Assembly: GCF_051414035.1 (NCBI RefSeq)
Contig: NZ_JBLKNW010000002.1
Coordinates: 744,001 to 808,000 of the forward strand
Direction: 5' to 3'
DNA: 64,000 nucleotides
Source of the DNA: Halosimplex amylolyticum
GTDB taxonomy: Archaea > Halobacteriota > Halobacteria > Halobacteriales > Haloarculaceae
The first letter of the stretch is position 1. Each line of letters opens with the position of its first letter. Under the pieces are notes generated by a model. It was given only the letters and a program-made list of their open reading frames with translations, had not been told where the DNA came from and ran no database searches. Shown piece by piece: positions 41,423 to 49,408 of this stretch. The position numbers were made by a program, and so were the translations under genes.

Positions 41423-42235
41423 ATGGTCGCCGCGGATCTCCACGTCCACACGACGAACTCCGACGGAACCTTCCGCTGTCGTGAGGTCGCCCCGGCGGCG
41501 CGAGCCGCAGGCCTCGCCGCCGTCGCGGTCACCGACCACGACCGCCTCCATCCCGATATCGACGCACCCGTCGTCGACTGCGACGGCGTCACGCTGATCC
41601 ACGGGATCGAACTCCGCGTCGAAGCCGACGACCAGCGGGTCGACCTGCTGGGCTACGGCGCCCGGCCGACCGACGCACTCATCGCCGAGATCGACCGCCT
41701 CCAGCGCGACCGCGTCACGCGCGGCCGCGCCATCGTCGAGTGCGTCGAGGACCGCCTCGGCGTCGACCTCGGGATCGATCCCGGCCCGGGCCTCGGCCGG
41801 CCAGACATCGCGCGCGCCGTCGTCGCCAGCGACGCCGACTACGACGCGATCCCGGAGGTCTTCGACGGCCTCATCGGCGACGGCGACCCCTGTTACGTCG
41901 CCCGGGACGTCCCCTCGTTCGAGCGCGGCCGCGAGTTGCTCGCCGAGGCCTGCGAGTTCGTCGGACTCGCTCACCCCCTGCGCTACCCCGAACCCGAAGC
42001 GGCGCTCGAACTGGCGCCGCGGCTCGACGCGCTCGAGGCCGTCTACCCCTACGGCGCCCGCGGCCACACCGGTTCGACCGGGTCGCTCGACGAGGCGCAC
42101 GTCCGGGAGGTCGCCGAGCGCCACGACTGTCTGGTCACCGGCGGAAGCGACGCCCACGACCGTTCTCTCGGGGAGGCCGGTCTCTCCGCCCCGGAGTACG
42201 AGCGCGTCGCCGCCGCGCTGGACGCCGCTCCGTGA
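41423..42235 (+). CDS. PHP-domain phosphoesterase
   Basis: This is a 270-residue PHP protein with metal motifs VAADLHVHTTNSDGTF (HxH), VAVTDHDRLHPD, IHGIELRVEA, LAHPLRYPEP and GGSDAHDRSLG in the order of the family. Such enzymes include 3',5'-nucleoside bisphosphate and oligo-nucleotide phosphatases (YciV/RnmA-like); the length and motif order fit this group. It starts at MVAADLHVH (41423); the frame is open upstream but non-coding. It lies 132 nt after the KaiC-like pair. It probably removes phosphates in nucleotide recycling; the specificity is inferred. Confidence 0.88.
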   Translation: MVAADLHVHTTNSDGTFRCREVAPAARAAGLAAVAVTDHDRLHPDIDAPVVDCDGVTLIHGIELRVEADDQRVDLLGYGARPTDALIAEIDRLQRDRVTRGRAIVECVEDRLGVDLGIDPGPGLGRPDIARAVVASDADYDAIPEVFDGLIGDGDPCYVARDVPSFERGRELLAEACEFVGLAHPLRYPEPEAALELAPRLDALEAVYPYGARGHTGSTGSLDEAHVREVAERHDCLVTGGSDAHDRSLGEAGLSAPEYERVAAALDAAP

Positions 42236-42343
42236 GTACCCGTCCTGTTCGTGCCTTCGTGGGAACAACGATCTGGACCGCGGCGTCAGACGCGCGGCGT
42301 CCGGTGTCGCAGGGTTCAATGCCCCTCGGGTCCAAGGTCGGGT

Positions 42344-42508
42344 ATGCAGTGTCACTACTGCGACCGCGAGGCCGAGATCGCGGTCGAGAAAGACGGCGTC
42401 AAGGTCGGGGTCTGCAAGACGCACTTCCGCGAGCAGATGGAAGAGATCGCGGACTCGGACTGGCTCGACGGCATCGAAGAGGATCTGGACATCGACCGCG
42501 CCGAGTGA
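42344..42508 (+). CDS. 54-residue zinc-binding protein (DUF6757-like)
   Basis: This small protein, MQCHYCDREAEIAVEKDGVK, then VGVCKTHFREQMEEIADSDW and LDGIEEDLDIDRAE, has CxxC plus CxxH (C3, C6, C24, H27), a compact treble-clef-like zinc site followed by an acidic helix. I recall this as the haloarchaeal DUF6757 family. The start at 42344 is fixed by the zinc motif at the very N-terminus. The gene lies between the PHP and cupin genes on the same strand, with gaps of 108 and 65 nt. Its role is unknown; such small zinc proteins often contact RNA or other proteins. Confidence 0.75.
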   Translation: MQCHYCDREAEIAVEKDGVKVGVCKTHFREQMEEIADSDWLDGIEEDLDIDRAE

Positions 42509-42573
42509 CGCCCTCGTTCGGCCCGCCCAGTGTCCCCGCGAGACTTTACTGACTCGCTGCGCTACCTCTCCGT

Positions 42574-43041
42574 ATGAAACGCGTCTCCCGCGAGGACTGC
42601 GAACGGCGAATGGGACCGGCCGCGGACAAGCGTGCCCTCTCGGCAGCCCTCGACGCCGAGGAACTGGCCCTCAACTACTACGAACTCGAACCGGGCGATA
42701 GCTTCGGGTTCGGCTACCACCGCCACCCCGAGCAGGAGGAGGTCTTCTACGTCGTCGAGGGAACCGCCACGTTCGAGACCGAGGACGGCGACGTGGAGGT
42801 CTCGGCGGGCGAGGCCGTCCGCTTCGCCCCCGGCGAGTGGCAACTCGGGCGCAACGCCGGCGACGAGCGCTGCGTCGCGCTCGCGATGGGCGCGCCACTG
42901 GACGCCCGCCGGACCGAGATGCTCCGGGAGTGTCCCGACTGCGGCGGTCGCACCGAGAACACGGTCGAGATGGCCGACGACCGCGAGGGTCTGGTCACCC
43001 GCTGTTCCGACTGCGGGACCGAGACCGGTCGCTTCACCTGA
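42574..43041 (+). CDS. Cupin-domain protein with C-terminal zinc ribbon
   Basis: This is a 155-residue protein. Residues ~30-110 form a cupin barrel: DSFGFGYHRHPEQEEVFYVV gives the first metal motif (HxH...E), and VSAGEAVRFAPGEWQLGRNA the second, in which the usual His is replaced. Residues ~118-152 are a zinc ribbon (CPDCGG...CSDCG). A TATA-like ACTTTACTG at 42541-42549, about 29 nt upstream, suggests leaderless transcription. Cupins include small-molecule enzymes and binding proteins; a function cannot be assigned. The ribbon may mediate protein contacts. It converges on the phosphotransferase gene at 43080. Confidence 0.85.
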   Translation: MKRVSREDCERRMGPAADKRALSAALDAEELALNYYELEPGDSFGFGYHRHPEQEEVFYVVEGTATFETEDGDVEVSAGEAVRFAPGEWQLGRNAGDERCVALAMGAPLDARRTEMLRECPDCGGRTENTVEMADDREGLVTRCSDCGTETGRFT

Positions 43042-43079
43042 ACCGGGGCCACCGAAGGGCAGTCAGCGGCCGCTTCGCG

Positions 43080-44057
43080 CTACACTCTCCGGTCGCGTAT
43101 CGATCCGACCGTCTCGGAGACCACATCGGCCATTCCGTCCGCCTGGGGACGCTCGTCGGGACCGATCCCGCCGTTCTGCACGTCGAGGGCGACGAAGTAC
43201 GACGCGAGATTCACGAGTCGGTAGCCGTCGCGCCGTCGTTCGAAGCCGTCGGGGAGCGGCCGGACGGACTCGTAGCCGGCGCGAAACGCCGACAGAGCGG
43301 GTCGCGGCGCGTCGGCGCCCGGCCGGCCGAAGACCGGAATCGCCGTCCGCCAGAGATCGTACTCGCCAGGCGCGACCAGCGCGTGCTCGAAGTCGACGAG
43401 CGCCGCGATGTCGGTCGGGTCGCCGCTCGCGTCCGTTCCGAACCCGACGTGGTCGGGCAGGGCGTTCCCGTGGCAGAGCACGGGGTCGCCGGCGCCGGCG
43501 AACAGGTCGGGATAGTCCTCGACCAGGGTTCGCACCTCGCGGACCGGGTCGACCCACTCGGTGTCGACGAGGTAGGCCTCGAACTCGTCGAGGAGGCCCT
43601 GAACGACGCCGACCCAGCGGTCACGCGCGTCGACTGCCAGCGGGTCGCCGTCGCCACTATCGGCTCGGGGGAAGCCGGGCCGGACGAACGTCCCGGCCGT
43701 CGCGTCGTGCAACCGGGCGAGGGATGATCCCAGCGCCCGGGCGTACGCCGCGTCGGTCTCGTCTGGGCTGGGGACCTCGTCGTCGGCCGGGAGTCCGTCG
43801 AGCCACGAGGCGACGAAGTAGCCCTCGCCGGCGGCGAGCACGCTCGGCACCGGCAGGTCGGTGTGGCGGTCGACGTGGTGGATGACCGCCGCCTCCGTCT
43901 CGGGGTCGGCGGTGTCGCCACGGGCGACCTTGCAGACGGCCCGTCGACCGTCGACGCGAACCTCGTAGACGGCGTGGGGCGGTACGTCGTGGAGCTGTTC
44001 GCGGATCTCGTAGCGCTCGAAGTTCGTCGCGAGCGCGCTGTGGACGTCCTGTGTCAT
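43080..44057 (-). CDS. Phosphotransferase family protein (APH fold), second copy
   Basis: This 325-residue APH-fold protein has an N-lobe with AVYEVRVDGRRAVCKVARGD (ATP-binding Lys in CKVA), the C-lobe Brenner-type motif PVLCHGNALPDHVGFG, in which HGN replaces the usual HGD so the catalytic Asp is Asn, and the metal motif AALVDFEHALVAPGEYD. If the Asn is real, kinase activity would be reduced or lost; alternatively another acid serves. I start at MTQDVHSALATNFERYEIRE (44057). It is similar in fold but not close in sequence to 33114-34082. No neighbours hint at a substrate. Confidence 0.85.
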   Translation of the reverse strand: MTQDVHSALATNFERYEIREQLHDVPPHAVYEVRVDGRRAVCKVARGDTADPETEAAVIHHVDRHTDLPVPSVLAAGEGYFVASWLDGLPADDEVPSPDETDAAYARALGSSLARLHDATAGTFVRPGFPRADSGDGDPLAVDARDRWVGVVQGLLDEFEAYLVDTEWVDPVREVRTLVEDYPDLFAGAGDPVLCHGNALPDHVGFGTDASGDPTDIAALVDFEHALVAPGEYDLWRTAIPVFGRPGADAPRPALSAFRAGYESVRPLPDGFERRRDGYRLVNLASYFVALDVQNGGIGPDERPQADGMADVVSETVGSIRDRRV

Positions 44058-44203
44058 GGCTTTCGCCGCGTGACGGGCGGCGGCCGGCCGGAGCGGTGCC
44101 GCGGCTCCGGCCGGGGAGAAGACGACCGATGCTGGGACCCTCTCGGACAAAAACGTTGTGCCGCCGAACGGGTGCAGTCACCGGGAACCGGCGACGCGTC
44201 CGG

Positions 44204-44728
44204 TCAGGCGTACCGCTCGACGACGTGGTAGAAGGCGAGCCCGGCGATGGCGGGCCCGAGCGTGACGACGAGCGCGAGCGTCACCCACGCGAGCGCGCCG
44301 GCGAGGCCGGTGAGAGCGGTGACGTCGGCGCCGCCGGCCGCGCCGGGCGCGACGAAGAGGACGAAACTCGCGACCATCGCGACCGGCCAGCCGAGCGTCG
44401 CGTACTCCAGCGCCTCGTCGGGACCGAGGAGCGTCCACCGGTCGAGCAGTTGCTGGCCGATGAGCGTCGGAAAGACGGCGAGCACGAGCACGGCCCCGAC
44501 TGCCACCCCGGCGAAGACGAGGCCGACGCTCGGACTGACGAACAGCGCGAGCGCGGTCGCGACCGCGGCGAGGAGGCCGACCGACCCCGCCGCGACGGTC
44601 CCGAGCGCCGTCTGGAACGAGTCGCGGCGCTGCGAGAGCCCCCACGCGACGAGCGCGACGGCCGGCGACGCGAGAACGAACCCGAAGTAGACGAACACGG
44701 CGAGCGCGCCCGTGAACCCGTTTGCCAT
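44204..44728 (-). CDS. Membrane protein, unknown function
   Basis: This 174-residue protein has five to six predicted membrane helices (ALAVFVYFGFVLASPAVALV, VAAGSVGLLAAVATALALFV, LVFAGVAVGAVLVLAVFPTL, VAMVASFVLFVAPG, LAWVTLALVVTLGPAIAGLA). A polar loop with LDRWTLLGPDEALEY lies after helix 3. No family was recognised and no conserved charged residues inside helices are obvious. A reverse-strand CTTATAGG at 44751-44758, about 26 nt before the start, may be its TATA box. It is flanked by the acyl-CoA dehydrogenase gene (same strand, upstream). Confidence 0.65.
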   Translation of the reverse strand: MANGFTGALAVFVYFGFVLASPAVALVAWGLSQRRDSFQTALGTVAAGSVGLLAAVATALALFVSPSVGLVFAGVAVGAVLVLAVFPTLIGQQLLDRWTLLGPDEALEYATLGWPVAMVASFVLFVAPGAAGGADVTALTGLAGALAWVTLALVVTLGPAIAGLAFYHVVERYA

Positions 44729-44821
44729 CGCCGGGTGGTCGCGGTGTTCCCCTATAAGTTCACGGGGAGTAAGCCGCGATGCCGGTCGCTGACCGCCATC
44801 GCGCCGACTCCTGCCTCCCGA

Positions 44822-45991
44822 TCACTCGAAGGCCGCGATGCCGGTCAGATCCTCCCCCAGGATCAGCGTGTGGATGTCGTCGGTCCCTTCGTACGTGTAC
44901 ACCGTCTCGACGTTCGCGAGGTGGCGCATCGGCGAGTAGTCGGTCGTGATGCCGTTGCCACCGAGCATCTCGCGGGCGGTGCGAGCGACCTCGCGACAGG
45001 TCCGGACGTTGTTGCGCTTGGCCATCGACACCTGCTGGGGCCGCAGGTCGCCCCGTTCTTTGAGGTCGGCGAGCCGGTAGACCAGCAGCTGCGCGGTCGT
45101 GATCTCGGTCGCCATCTCCGCGAGTTTGTCCTGCTGGAGCTGGAACTGCGCGATCGGACCGCCGAACTGCTCGCGGTCGTTGGCGTACGCGCGGGCCTCC
45201 TCGAAGCAGTCGCGCGCCGCGCCGACCGCGCCCCACGCGATGCCGAAGCGCGCCTGGGTGAGACACGAGAGCGGCCCCTTCATCCCCGCCACGTCCGGGA
45301 GGACGTTCTCCGCGGGCACGTAGCAGTCGTTCAACCCGATCTCGCCCGTGACCGAGGCACGCATCGAGAGCTTCCCGTCGATGTGATTCGTGGTGATGCC
45401 GTCGCGGTCGGTCTCGACGAGGAACCCGCGGACGGGGTTCCCCTCGGCCGAGCGGTCCCTGGCCCACACGAGCGCCACGTCGGCGATGGGCGCGTTCGTG
45501 ATCCACGTCTTCGAGCCGTTCAGGACGTAGCCTTCGCCGTCGTCGGCTCGCTCGACGCGTGTCTCCATCGCGCTCGGGTTCGAGCCGTGGTCGGGTTCGG
45601 TGAGGCCGAAACAGCCCACCGCGGAGCCGTCGGCCAGGTCCGGGAGCCAGCGCGCTTGCTGGTCCGCCGAACCGAACGCGTGGATGGGGTACATGACCAG
45701 CGCGCCCTGGACCGAGGCCATCGACCGGATCCCCGAGTCGCCGGCTTCCAGTTCCTGCATCAGCAGGCCGTAGGCGCGCTCGCCGACGTTCGCGGTCGCC
45801 TCGTGGTCGAGATTGGGCGCGTAGAAGCCGAGTTCGCCCATCTCGGTGATCAGGTCCTCGGGGAAGGTGCCGGCCTCGAAGTGGTCGCCGATGTCCGGAC
45901 GCACTTCCTCGTCGACGAACTCCCTGGCCGTGTCGCGGATGAGCCGCTCCTCGTCGCTCAGATCCGCTTCGAGATCCACGTAATCGAGCAT
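44822..45991 (-). CDS. Acyl-CoA dehydrogenase (glutaryl-CoA dehydrogenase-like)
   Basis: This 389-residue protein has full-length acyl-CoA dehydrogenase features: VGCFGLTEPDHGSNPSAMET (FAD and substrate region), GSKTWITNAPIADVALVWAR, REQFGGPIAQFQLQQDKLAE, TAREMLGGNGITTDYSPMRH and the catalytic base E368 in YEGTDDIHTLILG. The ending IHTLILGEDLTGIAAFE matches glutaryl-CoA dehydrogenases, which oxidatively decarboxylate glutaryl-CoA to crotonyl-CoA (Lys/Trp catabolism); a general short-chain role is possible. It lies alone next to chorismate mutase. A 15-nt copy of its 3' end recurs 45 nt beyond the stop. Confidence 0.93.
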   Translation of the reverse strand: MLDYVDLEADLSDEERLIRDTAREFVDEEVRPDIGDHFEAGTFPEDLITEMGELGFYAPNLDHEATANVGERAYGLLMQELEAGDSGIRSMASVQGALVMYPIHAFGSADQQARWLPDLADGSAVGCFGLTEPDHGSNPSAMETRVERADDGEGYVLNGSKTWITNAPIADVALVWARDRSAEGNPVRGFLVETDRDGITTNHIDGKLSMRASVTGEIGLNDCYVPAENVLPDVAGMKGPLSCLTQARFGIAWGAVGAARDCFEEARAYANDREQFGGPIAQFQLQQDKLAEMATEITTAQLLVYRLADLKERGDLRPQQVSMAKRNNVRTCREVARTAREMLGGNGITTDYSPMRHLANVETVYTYEGTDDIHTLILGEDLTGIAAFE

Positions 45992-46040
45992 AGTGGACGT
46001 TAGGCGGGTTCCGTGAAAAACACTCGCTGGGTCCGGATCG

Positions 46041-46358
46041 TCAATTGCGGGCGGAGGGGTCGGATTCGTACGCCTCGCCGGATCGCTCCCGTTCCCGTTC
46101 GAGGGACACCTCGATCAGGAACTCCGCGAGCGCGCTGCCCGCTTGCGCATCCAGTTCGTGTCGCTCGAAACGCTCCGCGTACCGGGACTTGACGGTCTCC
46201 TCGCGCTCTTCGTCGACAAGGTCCCGTCCCTCGCTCGATTTGGCTGCCGCGATGTCTTCTGCGGTTTCGATGCGCTCGGCGATCAGGTCGACGATGTCGT
46301 CGTCGATACGGTCGATGTCGTCCCGCAGCGCTGCTAATCCGTCGGTCGAATCGGTCAT
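46041..46358 (-). CDS. Chorismate mutase (AroQ class)
   Basis: This 105-residue all-helical protein has the AroQ pattern LAALRDDIDRIDDDIVDLIA, ERIETAEDIAAAKSSEGRDL, VDEEREETVKSRYAERFERH and ALAEFLIEVSLERERERS: the Arg in helix 1 region, Arg/Lys in AERIE...AAAK and the ERE motif are in place. It converts chorismate to prephenate, first step to Phe and Tyr. I start at MTDSTDGLAAL (46358). It sits 62 nt downstream of the glutamine amidotransferase gene on the same strand, and ends 49 nt before the acyl-CoA dehydrogenase start. No other aromatic-acid gene is adjacent. Confidence 0.92.
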   Translation of the reverse strand: MTDSTDGLAALRDDIDRIDDDIVDLIAERIETAEDIAAAKSSEGRDLVDEEREETVKSRYAERFERHELDAQAGSALAEFLIEVSLERERERSGEAYESDPSARN

Positions 46359-46420
46359 CAGATCAGTCTCCCGGCCGAGATATTCGCCGTCCCAGTGAAA
46401 AAGATGCGTACCCGCGCCGC

Positions 46421-47164
46421 TCAGTCGTCGGCGGCGACGGCGTCCTCGCCGACGGTGTCGTCGGTGTTCGGCGCCTGGACGTCGTTCACGTCGACCTCGC
46501 GGACGAAGTCGACGAAGTTGTCGAACACCTGCTTGGCCTCGCAGGCGGCGTCGTAGTTCTCGGGGGTGATCCCGTCGAGGACGCGCTGGATACGCTCGTC
46601 CGGCAGGTCCTTGCCTTTCGTGACTTCCTCGGCGGTCTGCACGTCGTACTCGGGGTGGAACTGGACGCCGAAGACGCGCTCTTTGCGGAAGCCGTGGACG
46701 CCGTAGTCGTTCGTCGCGAGGCGCTCGGCGCCCGGCGGGAGTTCGACGACGGCGTCCGAGTGGGTCGTGAAGACCGTGAACTCGGGGTCCACGCCGTCGA
46801 ACAGGACGTCGTCGCCGGTGTGTTCGACGGTGCGGTAGCCGATCTCGTACTCGCCCATCGACTCGACGCGACCGCCGAGCACGTCGGCGAGCAGCTGGTG
46901 GCCGTAACACACGCCCAGACAGGGGAGTCCGCGGTCGATCGCCGTCTCGACCCACTCCTTCGTGGGGTCGATCCACTCCTCGTCCCAGTACACGGAGGCG
47001 CGAGAGCCGGTGACGACGACGCCGTCGAAGTCGTACGTCTCCGGGTGGTCGCCGCCGGGGAGGTGAAACTCCGTCAGGTCGGCGGCCAGCTCCCGGCGGA
47101 AGTTCCGCCGGTTGCCCGCGGCCTCGTGGGCTGCGTTCAACAGGGCGATGCGCGGCCGTGTCAT
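46421..47164 (-). CDS. Class I glutamine amidotransferase (GMP-synthase-like domain, stand-alone)
   Basis: This 247-residue single GATase domain has the catalytic triad: C86 in LGVCYGHQLLA, and H170/E172 in GVQFHPEYD. The oxyanion region is VVVTGSRASVYWDEEW. The C-terminal ~60 residues (VLDGITPENYDAACEAKQVF) are helical and acidic. Lacking a synthase domain, it may supply ammonia to a partner, hydrolyse another gamma-glutamyl compound, or be a GuaA-like regulator. A reverse-strand CTTTTACTC at 47187-47195, 27 nt before the ATG, is a good TATA box. Its partner is unknown. It does not pair with guaA in this window. Confidence 0.88.
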   Translation of the reverse strand: MTRPRIALLNAAHEAAGNRRNFRRELAADLTEFHLPGGDHPETYDFDGVVVTGSRASVYWDEEWIDPTKEWVETAIDRGLPCLGVCYGHQLLADVLGGRVESMGEYEIGYRTVEHTGDDVLFDGVDPEFTVFTTHSDAVVELPPGAERLATNDYGVHGFRKERVFGVQFHPEYDVQTAEEVTKGKDLPDERIQRVLDGITPENYDAACEAKQVFDNFVDFVREVDVNDVQAPNTDDTVGEDAVAADD

Positions 47165-47186
47165 CGTCAGAAGTCTCGGACTCGGC

Positions 47187-47195
47187 GAGTAAAAG
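47187..47195 (-). promoter_or_regulatory. TATA-like box of the GATase gene
   Basis: The reverse strand CTTTTACTC is centred 27 nt upstream of the ATG at 47164; a leaderless start is expected. Confidence 0.5.
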
Positions 47196-47214
47196 CCTGT
47201 CCACCGGGGCAGTA

Positions 47215-47739
47215 CTACGCGCCGTGTGAGCTATTCTCGTGACCGTCGCCCGGCCCCTCGCCGTCGCCGCTGTCACTGCTGTCCGCACGTCCGCGCGAGC
47301 GGACGAGCAACGCCGCGGCGACCCCGCCGTACACTGCGGCGACGCCGAGGAGCCACAGCGGTCGGTCGGTCAGGAACCACGGGACGGCGACGCCGTACCC
47401 GAGGCCGAGCAGGGCGCCCGAGGCGGTCCGGAGGGCGTTCGAGCCCCGGCGGCGGGTGAACGTCGTGACCGCCCAGTCCACCAGCGCGGGCGCCGGCCCC
47501 GCGGCGACCAGCCACGGCCACGCCGCGGGTCCGGTCCCGGTCAGGACGAGCGCGACGCCGGCGAGGATCCCCGGATAGACGCCGCTACAGCGCGCGCAGA
47601 CGTGGACCGTCCGCCCTCCGAGCGAGAGCGAGTGACACCGATAGTACTCGCCAGGTTCGTGATGCGAGAGGAGGTACCGTCGGGTGCGGGCGAGGCCCGC
47701 GCGGAGTTCGGCGCGGCGTCGAGAGCGGCGACGTGGCAC
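47215..47739 (-). CDS. DUF2085-like membrane protein
   Basis: This 174-residue protein begins with GTG (VPRRRSRRRAELRAGLART). The core CHSLSLGGRTVHVCARCSGV matches the DUF2085 signature (paired Cys and a YPG turn). Three to four membrane helices follow (GILAGVALVLTGTG, LVAAGPAPALVDWAVTTFTR, ALLGLGYGVAVPWFLTDRPL, LLGVAAVYGGVAAALLV). The C-terminus is acidic and Ser-rich. The Cys cluster suggests metal binding at the membrane face. The start lies 4 nt after the stop of the TM2 protein upstream, so the two are co-transcribed. Function is unknown. Confidence 0.8.
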   Translation of the reverse strand: MPRRRSRRRAELRAGLARTRRYLLSHHEPGEYYRCHSLSLGGRTVHVCARCSGVYPGILAGVALVLTGTGPAAWPWLVAAGPAPALVDWAVTTFTRRRGSNALRTASGALLGLGYGVAVPWFLTDRPLWLLGVAAVYGGVAAALLVRSRGRADSSDSGDGEGPGDGHENSSHGA

Positions 47740-47743
47740 CTGT

Positions 47744-48280
47744 TCAGTCCTGCATGTACTGCTCGCGAAACTCCTCGTCGCTCTTCGTGAGGTAGATGAT
47801 CCCCTCGATGATGCCGAGCAGGGCGGGGATAGCTGTCCAGAAGAAACAGAGGTAGAGCAGCCCCTGCCCGTTCTTGCCCAGGTAGAACTTGTGGGCGCCG
47901 ATACCTCCCAGGAAGATCGCGAGCAGCGCGGCGATGAGCCGCTCGTCGTCGCTGCCCGACCCCATTCCCGGCTGGCGGACGCCGCACTCGGGGCAGATCT
48001 CCGCCTGCTCGTTGATGACCGCGCCGCACTCGGCACAGAACTTCTCCCCGGGACCTTTCTCCCCGGTCGCCGATCGGCCGCCGTTAGCCGACTGGTCGTC
48101 CCGGCCGGTGTCCGTGGGCCGTCCGCCGCCACCTCCGGAGCCGGCGGCGTCGTCGACGCTGTCGCTGACCCAGTTGTCGTCGGATCCGCCGGCGGCTGGT
48201 TGCCCGTCGCCGGACTGTCCCTCCTCGGAGACGTCGTGTTCCGCGTCGTCCCTGTCGGACTCTGGGTCGTCGCCTGACAT
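47744..48280 (-). CDS. TM2-domain protein with zinc ribbon
   Basis: This 178-residue protein has an acidic disordered N-terminus (~75 residues, SGDDPESDRDDAEHDVSEEG), a zinc ribbon (KFCAECGAVINEQAEICPEC), and a C-terminal TM2 domain: AALLAIFLGGIGAHKFYLGK, GLLYLCFFWTAIPALLGIIE, with the conserved G(x)HKFYLGK loop between two membrane helices. TM2 proteins are common in archaea and their function is poorly known. I start at 48280 (MSGDDPES); an in-frame upstream ATG at 48334 exists. It is co-directional with the DUF2085 gene 4 nt further on. Confidence 0.88.
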   Translation of the reverse strand: MSGDDPESDRDDAEHDVSEEGQSGDGQPAAGGSDDNWVSDSVDDAAGSGGGGGRPTDTGRDDQSANGGRSATGEKGPGEKFCAECGAVINEQAEICPECGVRQPGMGSGSDDERLIAALLAIFLGGIGAHKFYLGKNGQGLLYLCFFWTAIPALLGIIEGIIYLTKSDEEFREQYMQD

Positions 48281-48352
48281 ATCCCCAAAGACGGCTGTCA
48301 CGTGTGTAAAACTACCGGGTGACTGCCCCGACACCGCGCCGGCGGACGCCGC

Positions 48353-49153
48353 TCAGCCGTCGAACGCGCCGAGGAGCGCGTCGTTGACTGCCGCGCTCTC
48401 CTCGACGAAACAGAGGTGCCCCCCTTCGACGGCCGTGAACTCGCCCCGGGGAAGGCCGTCGGCCAGGTCCCGTCCGGCGTCGAGTGGGACCACCGCATCG
48501 TCGACGCCGTGGTACACTCGTGCGGGCGTCGTGATCTCGTAGAGCGAGTCAGAGCGGTCGAAGGCGCACATCGCGGCGGTCTGGGCCTCGAAGCCCGCGC
48601 GGTCGGCGTCTTCCTCGCGGCGCCAGCCGACGATTTCGTTCGCCACGTCCTCGTAGGCGTCCAGGTCGGCGGCGAACGCGTTCCGCAGGGACGCCCGGAG
48701 CGCGTCGGGGTCGTCCCGCGGCGCGAACAGCGAGTCGAGCGCGTCGGCGTCGACCCGGTCGCCGCTGGCTGCGGTACCGAACAGCGTCAGCGTCGCCGCG
48801 CGGCCGTACCGGTCGGCGTACTCCAGCGCGACCATCCCGCCCAGCCCCGCCCCCACGACGTGCGCGTCGCGGACCCCGTGGTCCGCGAGCACCGCTTCGA
48901 GGTCGTCCGCGAGCGTCTCGACGCTGTAGGGCCCCTCGGGCGCGTCCGACCTGCCGGTGCCCCGGAGGTCCCAGACGACGGTCTCGAAGCCTTCGGCCAG
49001 CGCGGCGTGTTGCCAGCCCCACACCCACGCGCCGTAGCCCGCCGGGTTGACGAACGCGACCGTCTCCGCCTCGCGCTCGACCTCGTCAACTGGGTTTGGC
49101 TCCCCCTTCGCCTCGTAGTAGAGGTCGACGCCTCCGTTGGTGACGACTGCCAT
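48353..49153 (-). CDS. Alpha/beta-hydrolase-fold protein lacking the nucleophile Ser
   Basis: This 266-residue alpha/beta hydrolase fold has an oxyanion region FVNPAGYGAWVWGWQ, VVWDLRGTGRSDAPEGPYSV, the nucleophile elbow HVVGAGLGGMVALEYA, the acid HGVDDAVVPLDAGRDLADGL, and the His VEGGHLCFVEES. The elbow reads G-A-G-L-G where G-x-S-x-G is expected, so the Ser nucleophile is Gly. The rest of the fold and the Asp/His are intact. It may be non-hydrolytic (a ligand-binding or dioxygenase-like use of the fold) or use another residue. It starts at MAVVTNGGVDLYYEAKGEPN (49153). Confidence 0.85.
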   Translation of the reverse strand: MAVVTNGGVDLYYEAKGEPNPVDEVEREAETVAFVNPAGYGAWVWGWQHAALAEGFETVVWDLRGTGRSDAPEGPYSVETLADDLEAVLADHGVRDAHVVGAGLGGMVALEYADRYGRAATLTLFGTAASGDRVDADALDSLFAPRDDPDALRASLRNAFAADLDAYEDVANEIVGWRREEDADRAGFEAQTAAMCAFDRSDSLYEITTPARVYHGVDDAVVPLDAGRDLADGLPRGEFTAVEGGHLCFVEESAAVNDALLGAFDG

Positions 49154-49329
49154 TGTCCCGCCGTTCGAACGCGCGCGGTAAGGCGCTCCCGGTTCTCGGT
49201 AGGACCGACTTTTCGGTGGTTTCGAGGCGGCTCCGTGTCGATCCGCGGCCGGAACGTGCGTCGTGGTAGCGCCGGCCGTGTCACGGTCTCGAACCGTAAC
49301 GAAAATTTTTACTCGAGAGTGAGTAAGTG

Positions 49330-49335
49330 TTTTAA
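49330..49335 (+). promoter_or_regulatory. TATA box of the leader-peptide/membrane-protein pair
   Basis: TTTTAA is centred 28 nt upstream of the ATG at 49361. Upstream 49300-49310 is T-rich as well. Confidence 0.5.
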
Positions 49336-49360
49336 CCACCCCGTATCCTACGGTCGGTCG

Positions 49361-49408
49361 ATGACAACGACGCAGTCTCGCAACGGCTCGGACGGTGACG
49401 GACAATGA
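49361..49408 (+). CDS. 15-residue leader peptide coupled to the next gene
   Basis: ATG at 49361 encodes MTTTQSRNGSDGDGQ and stops with TGA at 49406-49408. The next gene's ATG (49405-49407) overlaps this stop as ATGA, so ribosomes ending the leader can restart on the membrane protein. The TATA box spacing puts the transcription start at the leader, not at the membrane gene, which supports the leader being translated. The peptide is polar and has no known family. Confidence 0.6.
   Translation: MTTTQSRNGSDGDGQ

Noticed and set aside
42300..42330. GGTTCAAT-like stretch suggesting a tRNA T-arm
   Set aside because: No matching acceptor, D or anticodon stems nearby; no tRNA gene found anywhere in the window.
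44051..46003. Plus-strand open frame of 650 codons opposite the acyl-CoA dehydrogenase
   Set aside because: Antisense shadow; low-complexity Arg/Glu content, no motif.
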